Notes: generated by a model from the sequence alone, not told the origin. 38,989 nt of DNA from Pseudonocardia nigra (GCF_019396355.1 NZ_JAHKRK010000051.1:1-38989), one strand, 5' to 3'. Shown: positions 30,931 to 38,958, numbered from the stretch's first letter. Made by a program: numbers and translations.

Positions 30931-32466
30931 GTGCCAGTGCTGGCGGTCGAGATGGTGCGGCGGGGCGCCGCGCGGCACGGGTCCCGTACGGCGGTCGTGT
31001 CGGGGAACCGGTCCCTGACGCATGCGGAGGTCGACGAGGCGGCGAACCGCCTGGCGCACGTGCTGGCCGGGCTCGGGGTCACGCGGGGCACCCGCGTCGG
31101 TCTCCTGCTGGACAACGGCCTGTGGTCGGTACCGGTGGACTTCGCCTGCCTGAAGGCCGGCGCCGCGCGCGTTCCGCTGAACGCCCGGCTCGCAGTCGAC
31201 GAGCAGGCCAGGATGCTGAGTGCCACCGGGGTGCGACTGCTCGTCGCGAGCGCGGACCTCGCCGGGCGCGCAGCCGAGCTCGCCGAGCACGTCGACGGGC
31301 TGCGCGTCGCCACCCTCGGGGCCACGGACGTGCTCGACGCCCCGGACGTGCTCGTGGAGATGACGCAGGCGAGCGCCGCCGACCCGCGGCTGCCGGCCGA
31401 CCCGGACGATCCGGTGCTCGTCCTCTACACCTCGGGCACCACCGGCTCCCTCAAGGCCGTGGTGCACACCCAGCGCAGCTACCCCGTGATCGTGGCCAAC
31501 ATCCTCGCCAACCTGGTGAGCCCCGGCCGCGACTCGGTGATGCTGCATGCGGCGTCGCTCATCCACGCCAGCGGCACGTTCGTGCTTCCGTTCTGGCTGC
31601 GCGGCGGCACGTCGGTCGTGCTGCCCGGTTTCGACCCCGGCTCCTACCTCGACGCGGTCGCGCGGCACCGCGCGACGGAGATCAACCTCGTTCCGACGAT
31701 GCTCGGGATGCTGGTGGCCTCCGGTGCCGCGGAGCGGGCGGACGTGTCCAGCCTGCGCACGGCGGTCTACGGGGCGAGCCCGATGCCGCGGCCGCTGCTC
31801 GAGCAGGCGCTGGGCCTGTGGGGGCCGCGCTTCGTGCAGTACTACGGGCAAACCGAGGCGCCGCTGGCGATCACCGTGCTGGACCGGCACGACCACGGCG
31901 ACCCGGCGCTGCTCGGCTCCTGCGGGCATCCGGCGGTGGACGCCGAGGTCGCGGTCACCGGCGACGACGGCGCACCGGTGGGCGTGGGCGAGGTCGGGGA
32001 GCTGCGGGTGCGCGCACCCTTCGCGATGGCGGGCTATCACGAGGCGCCCGACCTGACCGCCGAGACGGTCGCCGCGGACGGCTGGGTGCGCACGCGCGAT
32101 CTGGCCCGCGTCGACGACCGCGGCTACCTCACGCTCGTCGACCGCAGCAGCGACATGATCATCACCGGCGGGTACAACGTCTATCCGCGCGAGGTCGAGG
32201 AGGCGCTGCTGACGCACCCGGCGGTGGCGCAGGCCGCGGTCGTCGGGGCCCCCGACCCGACCTGGGTGGAGGCGGTGACGGCGTTCGTCACCCTGCGCCC
32301 CGGTGCCGTCGCCACCGAGGATGAGCTCCGGGCCGCCGTGCGGCGCAGGCCGGCGGGCTACAAGGTGCCCAAGGCCGTGCACCGGGTCGAGGCGATCCCG
32401 ACGTCGCCGGTCGGCAAGGTGCTGCGCCGCGCCCTGCGCGAGCACCTGTGGGCGGACCCGAGCTGA
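30931..32466 (+). CDS. AMP-dependent acyl-CoA synthetase/ligase
   Basis: About 511 residues of the ANL superfamily. The P-loop is VLVLYTSGTTGSLKAVVHTQ. The A4/A5 region is AVYGASPMPRPLLEQAL and FVQYYGQTEAPLAITVLDRH. The hinge Asp is in RGYLTLVDRSSDMIITGGYN followed by VYPREVEEALLTH. The catalytic Lys is in IPTSPVGKVLRRALREHLW. It activates a carboxylic acid as an acyl-adenylate and transfers it to CoA; the substrate is not readable. GTG 30931 is the favoured start (TTG 30922 and ATG 30952 are alternatives). It is followed by enoyl-CoA hydratase 13 bases later, forming a short activation and hydration operon divergent from tetR. Confidence 0.93.
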   Translation: MPVLAVEMVRRGAARHGSRTAVVSGNRSLTHAEVDEAANRLAHVLAGLGVTRGTRVGLLLDNGLWSVPVDFACLKAGAARVPLNARLAVDEQARMLSATGVRLLVASADLAGRAAELAEHVDGLRVATLGATDVLDAPDVLVEMTQASAADPRLPADPDDPVLVLYTSGTTGSLKAVVHTQRSYPVIVANILANLVSPGRDSVMLHAASLIHASGTFVLPFWLRGGTSVVLPGFDPGSYLDAVARHRATEINLVPTMLGMLVASGAAERADVSSLRTAVYGASPMPRPLLEQALGLWGPRFVQYYGQTEAPLAITVLDRHDHGDPALLGSCGHPAVDAEVAVTGDDGAPVGVGEVGELRVRAPFAMAGYHEAPDLTAETVAADGWVRTRDLARVDDRGYLTLVDRSSDMIITGGYNVYPREVEEALLTHPAVAQAAVVGAPDPTWVEAVTAFVTLRPGAVATEDELRAAVRRRPAGYKVPKAVHRVEAIPTSPVGKVLRRALREHLWADPS

Positions 32467-32479
32467 CCGGAGGGATGCC

Positions 32480-33265
32480 ATGCCCGAGACCGCTGTCCGC
32501 GTCGAGCGCGCGGGTCCGGTGACCACCGTGCTGCTGTCGCGCCCGGAGCGGCGCAACGCGGTGGACGGGGCGACCGCCGCCGCGCTGGCGGAGGCTTTCC
32601 GCGCCTTCGACGCCGACGACGGCGCCGCGGTCGCCGTGCTGCACGGGGAGCACGGCGTGTTCTGCGCCGGAGCGGACCTCACCGCCGTCGGCACCGAACG
32701 CGGCAACCGCGCGGCCCCGGACGGCGACGGACCGATGGGGCCGACGCGCATGCGGCTGTCCAAGCCGGTGATCGCCGCCGTCGAGGGGCACGCCGTGGCG
32801 GGTGGGCTGGAGCTGGCGCTCTGGTGCGACCTGCGGGTGGCCGCCGAGACGGCGGTGTTCGGGGTGTTCTGCCGGCGCTGGGGCGTGCCGCTCGTCGACG
32901 GGGGCACGGTGCGGCTGCCGCGGCTGATCGGCACGAGCCGGGCGATGGACATAATCCTGACCGGTCGCCCCGTCGACGCCGACGAGGCGCTGCGGATCGG
33001 GCTCGCCAACCGCGTGGTCCCGGCGGGCGGTGCCCGCGCCGCCGCGGAGGAGCTCGCCGCGCAGCTCGCCGCCTTCCCCCAGACGTGCATGCGGCGGGAC
33101 CGCCGGTCGGTGCTCGACCAGGAGGGGCTCGAGGAGGCCGACGCGCTGCGCGTCGAGTACGCCCACGGCGAGCACTCCCTGCGTGAGGCGGTCTCGGGTG
33201 CCGCACGCTTCGTCGCGGGGGAGGGCAGGCACGGCTCGCTCACAGGCGTACCCGAGCGGGGGTAG
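32480..33265 (+). CDS. Enoyl-CoA hydratase/isomerase family protein
   Basis: A 261-residue crotonase-fold protein. VTTVLLSRPERRNAVDGATA is the N-terminal strand. GEHGVFCAGADLTAVG is the first oxyanion segment. RLSKPVIAAVEGHAVAGGLE then LALWCDLRVAAETAVFGVF carry the second oxyanion Gly and the family signature. GVPLVDGGTVRLPRLIGTSR follows, in which the typical catalytic Glu after P is replaced by Val-Asp; this fits members that are isomerases or carry Asp. CoA-thioester intermediates of the ligase upstream are the probable substrates. Start ATG 32480 has GGAGGG upstream. A perfect hairpin follows at 33302-33352. Confidence 0.92.
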   Translation: MPETAVRVERAGPVTTVLLSRPERRNAVDGATAAALAEAFRAFDADDGAAVAVLHGEHGVFCAGADLTAVGTERGNRAAPDGDGPMGPTRMRLSKPVIAAVEGHAVAGGLELALWCDLRVAAETAVFGVFCRRWGVPLVDGGTVRLPRLIGTSRAMDIILTGRPVDADEALRIGLANRVVPAGGARAAAEELAAQLAAFPQTCMRRDRRSVLDQEGLEEADALRVEYAHGEHSLREAVSGAARFVAGEGRHGSLTGVPERG

Positions 33266-33301
33266 CCGTCGACGGGGCGCCACGGGGCGGCGACCGGGAT
33301 G

Positions 33302-33352
33302 GCAGCAAAGCCACTTTCACGCAGCGACGTTGCATGAAAGTGGCTTTGCTGC
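33302..33352. terminator. Long perfect hairpin with AAAGCCAC core, probable bidirectional terminator
   Basis: GCAGCAAAGCCACTTTCA (33302-33319) pairs perfectly with its reverse complement at 33335-33352, leaving a 15-base loop. It lies 36 bases after the hydratase stop. A sister element with the same AAAGCCAC/GTGGCTTT core is at 38910-38958. The methyltransferase remnant on the minus strand is cut off exactly beside it. Confidence 0.75.
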
Positions 33353-33575
33353 AACGGGCACGGGACACGTCCAGCCCGACGGCGCGGTCCGCGACCCGGC
33401 GCAGGGCGCGTGTGGACATCCCGGTGCCGCATCCGACGTCCACGGCGAGAGGCACCGGCGTGGCGATGTCCAGCGCCCGGACCGCCGCCGCGAGTGCCGC
33501 CGCGTGGTAGTCCGGCCGGGCCCGGGCGTAGGCCGGGGCGGTCTCCTCGGCGAGGAACGGGTTCTCGACCGACAC
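33353..33575 (-). pseudogene. Methyltransferase N-terminal fragment
   Basis: GTG 33575 (AGGA upstream) opens VSVENPFLAEETAPAYARAR then PDYHAAALAAAVRALD, and motif I is LAVDVGCGTGMSTRALRRVA followed by DRAVGLDVSRAR. This is the first 70 or so residues of a class I SAM methyltransferase. After VSRA the sequence enters the palindromic hairpin (33302-33352), and the remaining two thirds of the gene are absent. It is a truncated remnant. Confidence 0.8.
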
Positions 33576-33777
33576 GGCGTCATCCTGCTCCGATCGGGCC
33601 AGGACCGACACGTGATCGACACGTTCCGTGTTGCCCAGGTCACGTTTCGAGCCGAGAAAAAGACTGCGTAACCCGAACGGGACCTGCGTCGTTTGATCTT
33701 TGCGCGGAGTGTGATCGTTTGGCCTCACCGCCACTCGGTCGCGCGCATTCCTGTCCGATCTGCACTGTTTGGGTGTT

Positions 33778-34632
33778 ATGCCACAGCACACCGCTCCGTC
33801 ACAGCAGGCGTCGCCCGAGCGACCGTCCCGCCGTCCACTCCTGATCTGGTCCATCGTCGGCGTCGTCGCGGTGGTGGCCGTCGTCGTCGGCCTGACCACG
33901 TTCCTGGGATCCGGTTCGGACACCCCCGCCGGGGGCAGCTCGAACGCCGTGGCGGACGGCGCCACCGATAGCGCCGGCGAGGTCCTGCTCGCCAGCACGA
34001 CCCACACGACGATCGACGCCGCACCAGCGGACCAGCAGGCCGACGAGGGCACCGACGGCCTGGTGGTCCACCCCATCCGGGAGACCCCGGTACACGAATC
34101 GCCCGGCGGCAGGGCGATCGCCCGGATGGAGACGACCCAGCTCGGGGACACGTGGCTTCCCGTGATCGCCGAGCAGCCGGGCTGGGTGCAGGTACTCCTG
34201 CCCTCGAAGCCCAACGGCTCGACGGGCTGGCTCCGCGCCGACGACCTCGAGCGCGCACGCACGCCGTACGTCATCGAGGTCCACCTGGGCTCGATGACGC
34301 TGGAGCTGATCCGCGACGGCGACGTCGTGGAGGAGTGGACGGTCGGGATCGGCAAGGAGTCCGCTCCCACGCCGACCGGACGCACGTTCCTGCTGGGCGC
34401 CTTCACTGACGAGAACCAGGACTACTCGCCGGTGATCCTGCCGCTCGGCGCGCACAGCCCGACGCACGACACCTTCGGCGGCGGGCCCGGGACCGTCGCC
34501 ATTCACACCTGGCCCACCGACGACGTCTACGGCACCGCCAGCAGCGATGGCTGCATCCGGGTGCCCCAGGACGCGCTCGACCAACTGTCCGAGGTGCCCC
34601 TGGGCACGCTCGTGATGATCGACGAAGAATGA
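33778..34632 (+). CDS. L,D-transpeptidase (YkuD domain) with SH3-like domain
   Basis: About 284 residues. One membrane anchor follows a short cytoplasmic tail (RRPLLIWSIVGVVAVVAVVV, about residues 18-37). An SH3-like region comes next (LVVHPIRETPVHESPGGRAI to GSTGWLRADDLE). The YkuD catalytic domain starts about residue 163 (VIEVHLGSMTLELIRDGDVV), with TPTGRTFLLGAF and the active-site block AIHTWPTDDVYGTASSDGCI; His243 and Cys259 are the expected catalytic residues. Such enzymes form 3-3 peptidoglycan cross-links outside the membrane, or anchor proteins. Start ATG 33778. Its stop overlaps the next gene's start by four bases, so the secreted partner is coupled to it. Confidence 0.92.
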   Translation: MPQHTAPSQQASPERPSRRPLLIWSIVGVVAVVAVVVGLTTFLGSGSDTPAGGSSNAVADGATDSAGEVLLASTTHTTIDAAPADQQADEGTDGLVVHPIRETPVHESPGGRAIARMETTQLGDTWLPVIAEQPGWVQVLLPSKPNGSTGWLRADDLERARTPYVIEVHLGSMTLELIRDGDVVEEWTVGIGKESAPTPTGRTFLLGAFTDENQDYSPVILPLGAHSPTHDTFGGGPGTVAIHTWPTDDVYGTASSDGCIRVPQDALDQLSEVPLGTLVMIDEE

Positions 34633-35534
34633 GGGGTTTGCACCACGTGAACACCAAGAAGCTCGCCGGGGCGGCGTTCGTCGCCGCCACCGCGGCCACC
34701 GCCCTCCTCCTGGGCTCGACCGCTGCCGTCGCCCAGGAGCCCGGCCCCGAGAACTGGGCGTTCGGGATCGCGGCCGCCGGCGCGCTGACCATCGACCCCC
34801 TGCCCTGGGTGAAGGCGCCGGCCGGCGAGCAGGCGCAGGACCAGCTCCTCGGGATCGGGGACGTGCTGGGCCGCCACGAGGACGACCTCGCCCTGGGTGT
34901 GCTGACCGCCGAGGTCCGCGACAACCTGTCCGAGACCTCGGTGACCGAGCTGAACCTGCTCGAGCTCCTGCGCGCCGACGTCGTACGCACCTACTGCGAG
35001 GACGGCGAGGGCGGCCTGCAGATCATCCGCGGCAGCATCCTGGGCCAGCAGCTGCCGGAGGACCCGGTGCCCGGCCAGGTCCTCGACCTGTCGCCGCTGC
35101 TGCGGCTCACGCTGAACGACCAGACCCGTCACGAGGACGGCTCGCTGACGGTCACCGGCATCGAGCTGTCGGTGCTCCCGGCCGCCGAGCAGAACATGGA
35201 CGAGACGGTGAGCACCGAGGAGCGCCAGCTGCTCGGGAACCTGCTCAACGTCGACCTGCTCGACGGCGGCGCCGACACCGTCCGCGAGGTCGTGGACGAG
35301 GTCACCGGTGCGCTCGGCGCCGACCTGAACCTGTCGAAGTCGCTGCAGACCGTCACGATCGGCGCCGCGACCTGCCAGGCCGGTGGCGACGGTGACGACA
35401 ACGACAACGGCAACGGCGACGACAACGCCGACGACGCCGGTGACGACAACGGCTCCGAGGACGTCGCGGCCGGCGCGGTGCCGGCGGCGCCGCGGCCGCA
35501 GGTCGTCGAGGCCGTGCTCGCGGTGACGGGCTGA
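34629..35534 (+). CDS. Secreted protein, choice-of-anchor-P-like
   Basis: A 301-residue exported protein. The signal peptide is VNTKKLAGAAFVAATAATAL and LLGSTAAVAQE, with cleavage probably after AVA. The body has regularly spaced beta-like strands (GALTIDPLPWVKA, VRTYCEDGEGGLQIIRGSIL, LTVTGIELSVL) and two cysteines, as in the choice-of-anchor P family. A Asp/Asn/Gly linker (DGDDNDNGNGDDNADDAGDD) leads to a hydrophobic C-terminal tail (RPQVVEAVLAVTG). It begins at ATG 34629 or GTG 34647; the first overlaps the L,D-transpeptidase stop. It may be a substrate or cell-wall partner of that enzyme, inferred from coupling. Confidence 0.8.
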   Translation: MRGLHHVNTKKLAGAAFVAATAATALLLGSTAAVAQEPGPENWAFGIAAAGALTIDPLPWVKAPAGEQAQDQLLGIGDVLGRHEDDLALGVLTAEVRDNLSETSVTELNLLELLRADVVRTYCEDGEGGLQIIRGSILGQQLPEDPVPGQVLDLSPLLRLTLNDQTRHEDGSLTVTGIELSVLPAAEQNMDETVSTEERQLLGNLLNVDLLDGGADTVREVVDEVTGALGADLNLSKSLQTVTIGAATCQAGGDGDDNDNGNGDDNADDAGDDNGSEDVAAGAVPAAPRPQVVEAVLAVTG

Positions 35535-35553
35535 TCCCGAGCACGACCACCAT

Positions 35554-35590
35554 CCGACGGGCGGGGACCACAGCGGTCCCCGCCCGTCGG
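35554..35590. terminator. Bidirectional terminator
   Basis: CCGACGGGCGGGGACC (35554-35569) pairs perfectly over 16 bp with 35575-35590, around a 5-base loop. It sits between the convergent secreted protein gene (stop at 35534) and the anti-sigma kinase gene (ending 35604). Confidence 0.85.
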
Positions 35591-35603
35591 CGTGTCCGGG
35601 GGC

Positions 35604-36041
35604 CTACCGGGCCGGCCGGTACCCGTTCCGGGCCCACGGAAGGGGCCAGTGCATCTCCACGGTCGTGCCCGCTGCGCCGTGGTGGACCTCGACGCGCTCC
35701 GCGAGCCCCTGGATGATCAGCAGACCCCGGCCACGCCATCCCGGGTCGGGAAGCGGCGGTCGCCACCGGCCGCGGTCGCGCACCGCGACGACCACCTCCT
35801 CGCCCCGGCACTCCGCGTCCAGGAGGGCCTCGCCGTCCCCGTCCGCATAGGCGTGGTCGGCGACGTTCGCCAGCGCCTCGTGGGTGGCCAGGACGAGATC
35901 GTCGACGGCATCGCCGGTGAGCCCGATCGCCCCGGCCCACGCCGCCATCCGGCTGCGCACCTCGGGCAGCTGCGCGGGCAGCGACGGCCCCGTGAGGCGG
36001 AGCCGTAACGGGTGCGGTCCGCTGGCGGGCGCAGACATCAT
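35604..36041 (-). CDS. RsbW-like anti-sigma ATPase/kinase
   Basis: A 145-residue HATPase_c protein. The N box is LATHEALANVADHAYADG, the G1 region is VVVAVRDRGRWRPPLPDPGW and the G2 region is RGRGLLIIQGLAERVEVHHG. This is the GHKL fold of anti-sigma serine kinases that hold a sigma factor and phosphorylate a STAS antagonist. Start ATG 36041 is followed by a second ATG (36038), with GGGAGTG upstream. It is divergent from the STAS gene at 36217. No sigma factor gene is in the window, so the partner is elsewhere. Confidence 0.9.
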   Translation of the reverse strand: MMSAPASGPHPLRLRLTGPSLPAQLPEVRSRMAAWAGAIGLTGDAVDDLVLATHEALANVADHAYADGDGEALLDAECRGEEVVVAVRDRGRWRPPLPDPGWRGRGLLIIQGLAERVEVHHGAAGTTVEMHWPLPWARNGYRPAR

Positions 36042-36216
36042 CACTCCCGGCGCGGTGGGACTCTCGGCTGGTCGACAGATGGCGGGGGCGTACCCGGTGG
36101 CGGCCCGGCCCAACCGGGCGCCGTGCCCGCGGCAGTTGATGTACGGTGCGGACGGTTGGACCCTTCAGCCGCTGCCGAATCATGCCGTGATCGGCCGGCG
36201 CCGGGGAGGGTCGTCC

Positions 36217-36558
36217 ATGCAGGAAGCGCCGCGGGATGCCGCGGGCGTGTTCCCGCTCGTGATCGATGTGGTCGCGGAGCCGCCGCGCGCCACCGTCCGG
36301 GTCTCCGGTGAGCTGGACCTGTTCACCGCGCCCGCGCTGGAGCGGCGGCTCGACGCGCTGCGCGGCGCGGGCTGCCGGCACGTCGACCTCGACATGGCGG
36401 GGGTGACGTTCCTGGCCGCCGCAGGGCTGACGGTGCTGGCCCGCGCGGACCGCGACTACCGGGCGGTGCCGGGGCGGGTGCTGCTCGCCGGCACGACCCG
36501 CGCCTGCCGGCGGCTGCTCGCCCTCAGCGGCCTCGCGGGGATGCTCCGGACCCGCTGA
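36217..36558 (+). CDS. STAS-domain anti-sigma antagonist lacking the phosphorylatable Ser
   Basis: A 113-residue STAS protein: ATVRVSGELDLFTAPALERR, HVDLDMAGVTFLAAAGLTVL and RVLLAGTTRACRRLLALSGL. In SpoIIAA-type antagonists the loop reads FMDSSGL, with a phosphorylated Ser; here it is FLAAAGL, so kinase phosphorylation is not possible at that place. It may be a constitutive or phospho-independent antagonist, or respond otherwise. ATG 36217 with GGGGAGGG upstream. Its stop is in the first unit of an 8-bp tandem repeat. Confidence 0.9.
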   Translation: MQEAPRDAAGVFPLVIDVVAEPPRATVRVSGELDLFTAPALERRLDALRGAGCRHVDLDMAGVTFLAAAGLTVLARADRDYRAVPGRVLLAGTTRACRRLLALSGLAGMLRTR

Positions 36559-36573
36559 CCCGCTGACCCGCTG
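36550..36573 (+). repeat. 8-bp tandem repeat, three units, at convergent 3' ends
   Basis: ACCCGCTG occurs three times in a row (36550-36557, 36558-36565, 36566-36573). It contains the STAS stop codon, and lies just beyond the ANTAR domain of the convergent minus-strand gene. Because 8 is not a multiple of 3, copy-number change would alter the reading frame of the minus-strand gene's tail. Confidence 0.85.
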
Positions 36574-37426
36574 CCCGGGCTGGTCGCTCCGCGACTCCTC
36601 GCCGCTGACATCGGAGATCAGCGCAGCCGCGATGTCGCGCAGCTTCACGTTGGCCCGCTGGGACAGCCTGCGGAGGACGTCGAACGCCTCCGCCGCCGTG
36701 ATCCTGCGCTGTCCCATCAGGATGCCCAGCGCCTGGTCGATCGTGCTGCGCGAGGTGAGGGCGGCCTCCAGGTGGCGGCTGCGCTCCTCGCGGTCCGCCA
36801 GCCAGAGCGCGAGTGCCACGGCGCCCGCGGCCTGGTCCGCGAAACGCACTGCTCTGGCGCGGTCGGCGTCGCTCAGGGCGTGCGGCTCGCGGGCGTAGAG
36901 GTTGAGCACCCCGATCGCACGCCCGTGCAGCCGCAGCGGCACCGCGAGCGCCGAGCCCGCGCCCTCGGCCCCGGCCGCGTTCGCTGAACGCGGGCCAACG
37001 CCCGTCGCGTGCGATGTCGGCGACGAGCACCGTCTCGTCGTCGCGGAGGGCGGTGAGGCACGGCCCGTCGTCCACGGCGTACTGGATCTCGTCCATCCGG
37101 CGGGCGAACTCGTTGCTGGAAGCGCCGAGCGTGGGGGACCGGGGCGTGGACTGCACGGTCACCCCGCACGCCAGCACACCCGTGACGGTGCGCGCGGCGC
37201 GCTGGGCCACCTCGCCGAGGAACTCCTCCACCCCGGAGGCTCCCAACAGGATCTGCTGCAGATCACGGGCGACCTCGGAGACCTGGCCCGGTCCGCTCGG
37301 ATCCCGATCGACCGACTCGGCCCGGGGTGGATCGGGCGCGACGAAATCGGGCAACGCGGCGTCCTCCATGTCAACGGGCCGGGTCGCAGGGAACTCTGCG
37401 ACCGGCGCCGCGCTGTTGGACGCCAT
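36574..37426 (-). pseudogene. GAF-ANTAR regulator with a frameshift
   Basis: ATG 37426 opens MASNSAAPVAEFPATRPVDM. The GAF domain is readable: VARDLQQILLGASGVEEFLG, GVLACGVTVQSTPRSPTLGA and YAVDDGPCLTALRDDETVLV. After RDGRWPAFSERG (about 36970) the frame is wrong. One frame over it continues AGSALAVPLRLHGRAIGVLN and the ANTAR domain TIDQALGILMGQRRITAAEA with RANVKLRDIAAAL. A two-base deletion in a GC run would explain it. The ANTAR frame has no stop of its own and remains open far into the STAS gene antisense, so the 3' end also looks altered at the 8-bp repeat. The partner-switch genes nearby suggest a shared stress-regulation locus. Confidence 0.82.
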
Positions 37427-37571
37427 CACCGGGACCGCTGGCGTACGACGGCGGCTCCGGTGGTGATCCGACTCTAGCTGTCGCGTGCTCGACGGGCCCA
37501 CCCGGATGGGTCCGCGACGCGGCGGCGCACGGCGCGGGTATGGATCAGGAGCCGGACGCGTTGGGTCCGAC

Positions 37572-38489
37572 GTGGACCGACCTGGAAACGCGCCGGACCG
37601 GACGTGGCTGATCGCTGTCGCCGCCGCCATGTGGGGCACCGACGGCCTGCTCCGGCAACCCCTCGCCGGGCAGCTCCCGGCCGCAACCGTGGTGTTCTGG
37701 GAGCACCTGCTGATCGTCGCCGTGCTCCTGCCGTTCCTGCCGTCGGCGGTGCGGGCGTTCGCCGCCGCGAACGCGAGGGAGCGCATCGCGCTCGTCGTCA
37801 TCGGGGCCGGGGCGTCGGCCGTGGCGACGGCGCTGTTCACGCAGGCGTTCCGGATGGGCGACCCGGTCACCCCGCTCGTCCTGCAGAAGCTCCAGCCGGT
37901 GATCGCCGTCGTCGCTGCCGCCCTGCTGCTCGGGGAGCGCCTCCGGCGCGGCTACTGGTTCTTCGCCGTCCCTGCGCTCGCGGGGGCGTGGCTGATGGCG
38001 TTCGCCGACCCGCTCGCGGTGGCGCCGCAGGCGGCGACGGCGGCCCTGCTCGCGGTCGGCGCGGCCACGCTGTGGGGCATCGGCACGGTGCTCGGCCGCA
38101 TGGTGAGCACCCGGATCGCGAGCCGGGACGTCACGGTGCTCCGGTTCGCCATCGGGCTGCCGGCGAGCGCGCTCGTGCTCGCGGTGCAGGGCGCCCCGGT
38201 GGCCGTCACCCCGGCCCAGCTCGGTCCGCTCGCGCTGCTCGCCCTCATCCCCGGCCTGCTGGGGCTCGCGCTCTACTACGTCGGAATGCGGTCCACCGCG
38301 GCGTCCCGGGCGACGCTCGCCGAGCTCGCCTTCCCGGTGACGGCCGCGCTGATCGGCGTCGGGGTGCTCGGCACCGACCTGACCGCCACCCAGTGGCTCG
38401 GACTGGCCGTGGTGGTGGCGTCGGTGACGGCGCTCGGGCTGCGGGAGCGGTCCCCGCGGCCGGTGGTGCAGGCCGAGCCGGCCCGCTGA
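37572..38489 (+). CDS. EamA/DMT-family transporter
   Basis: A 305-residue membrane protein with ten helices in two EamA repeats. PDRTWLIAVAAAMWGTDGLL is the first helix. VVFWEHLLIVAVLLPFLPSA, LFTQAFRMGDPVTPLVLQKL (the conserved A...G.P....L.K pattern of half one) and AATLWGIGTVLGRMVSTRIA then GLLGLALYYVGMRSTAASRA in half two are typical. The substrate is unknown; it is presumed a small-metabolite exporter. GTG 37572 was chosen; no strong ribosome site is visible. It is divergent from the broken GAF-ANTAR gene and convergent with the S4 gene, 7 bases away. Confidence 0.9.
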   Translation: MDRPGNAPDRTWLIAVAAAMWGTDGLLRQPLAGQLPAATVVFWEHLLIVAVLLPFLPSAVRAFAAANARERIALVVIGAGASAVATALFTQAFRMGDPVTPLVLQKLQPVIAVVAAALLLGERLRRGYWFFAVPALAGAWLMAFADPLAVAPQAATAALLAVGAATLWGIGTVLGRMVSTRIASRDVTVLRFAIGLPASALVLAVQGAPVAVTPAQLGPLALLALIPGLLGLALYYVGMRSTAASRATLAELAFPVTAALIGVGVLGTDLTATQWLGLAVVVASVTALGLRERSPRPVVQAEPAR

Positions 38490-38496
38490 CGGGGCC

Positions 38497-38862
38497 TCAG
38501 AGCCGTCCCGTCCGGAAGGCGTCGAGCACCCGCCGCTCGCGCTTGGTGGGGCGGCCGGCCCCGCGCTCGCGGCGCGCCACCGGAACGAGTGCCTCCGGCG
38601 GTGGGGCCGGGGTGCGGTCGATGTAGCAGGTGGCGGCGTCCGCGGCGCCCACCCGCTTCTGGATCACCCGCACCACCTCGACGACCCGGGTGCGGTCGTG
38701 CACCCTGGCCCGCACCTCGTCGCCGGGCTGTACGGGGGTGGCCGGCTTGGCGGGCCGGTCGTTCACCTTGACGTGCCCGCCCCGGCACGCGGCGGCGGCG
38801 TCGGGCCGGGTCTTGGTGAGGCGAACGGCCCACAGCCAGCGGTCCAGTCGGGTCGACTCCAC
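38497..38862 (-). CDS. S4-domain RNA-binding protein (Hsp15-like)
   Basis: A 121-residue protein. MESTRLDRWLWAVRLTKTRP and DAAAACRGGHVKVNDRPAKP form the S4 domain, followed by VQPGDEVRARV; this is the Hsp15 pattern (RLDKWLWAARFFKTRS-like). Hsp15 binds stalled 50S subunits carrying peptidyl-tRNA to recycle them. The C-terminal part is basic (RRERGAGRPTKRERRVLDAF). The ATG at 38862 is the natural start. It converges on the EamA gene. A long hairpin lies 48 bases upstream. Confidence 0.92.
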   Translation of the reverse strand: MESTRLDRWLWAVRLTKTRPDAAAACRGGHVKVNDRPAKPATPVQPGDEVRARVHDRTRVVEVVRVIQKRVGAADAATCYIDRTPAPPPEALVPVARRERGAGRPTKRERRVLDAFRTGRL

Positions 38863-38909
38863 GCCCCGATGATGCCGCGCGGAACGTCCGGTGGCCCAGC
38901 CGGAAACGT

Positions 38910-38958
38910 CAGGAAAGCCACGTTCCTGACGTTCAACGACAGGAACGTGGCTTTCCTG
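38910..38958. terminator. Long perfect hairpin with AAAGCCAC core
   Basis: CAGGAAAGCCACGTTCCTG (38910-38928) pairs perfectly with 38940-38958 around an 11-base loop. It is of the same type as the hairpin at 33302-33352. It lies upstream of the S4 gene, so it is probably a terminator of a gene beyond the right edge, working in either direction. Confidence 0.75.

Noticed and set aside
30805..33432. An 875-codon minus-strand frame over the acyl-CoA ligase and hydratase
   Set aside because: It is antisense to two well-supported genes and lacks any domain.
35353..36942. A 529-codon minus-strand frame treated as one long protein
   Set aside because: Only its first 120 residues (GAF end and ANTAR domain) are real; the rest is antisense of the STAS and kinase region with no similarity.
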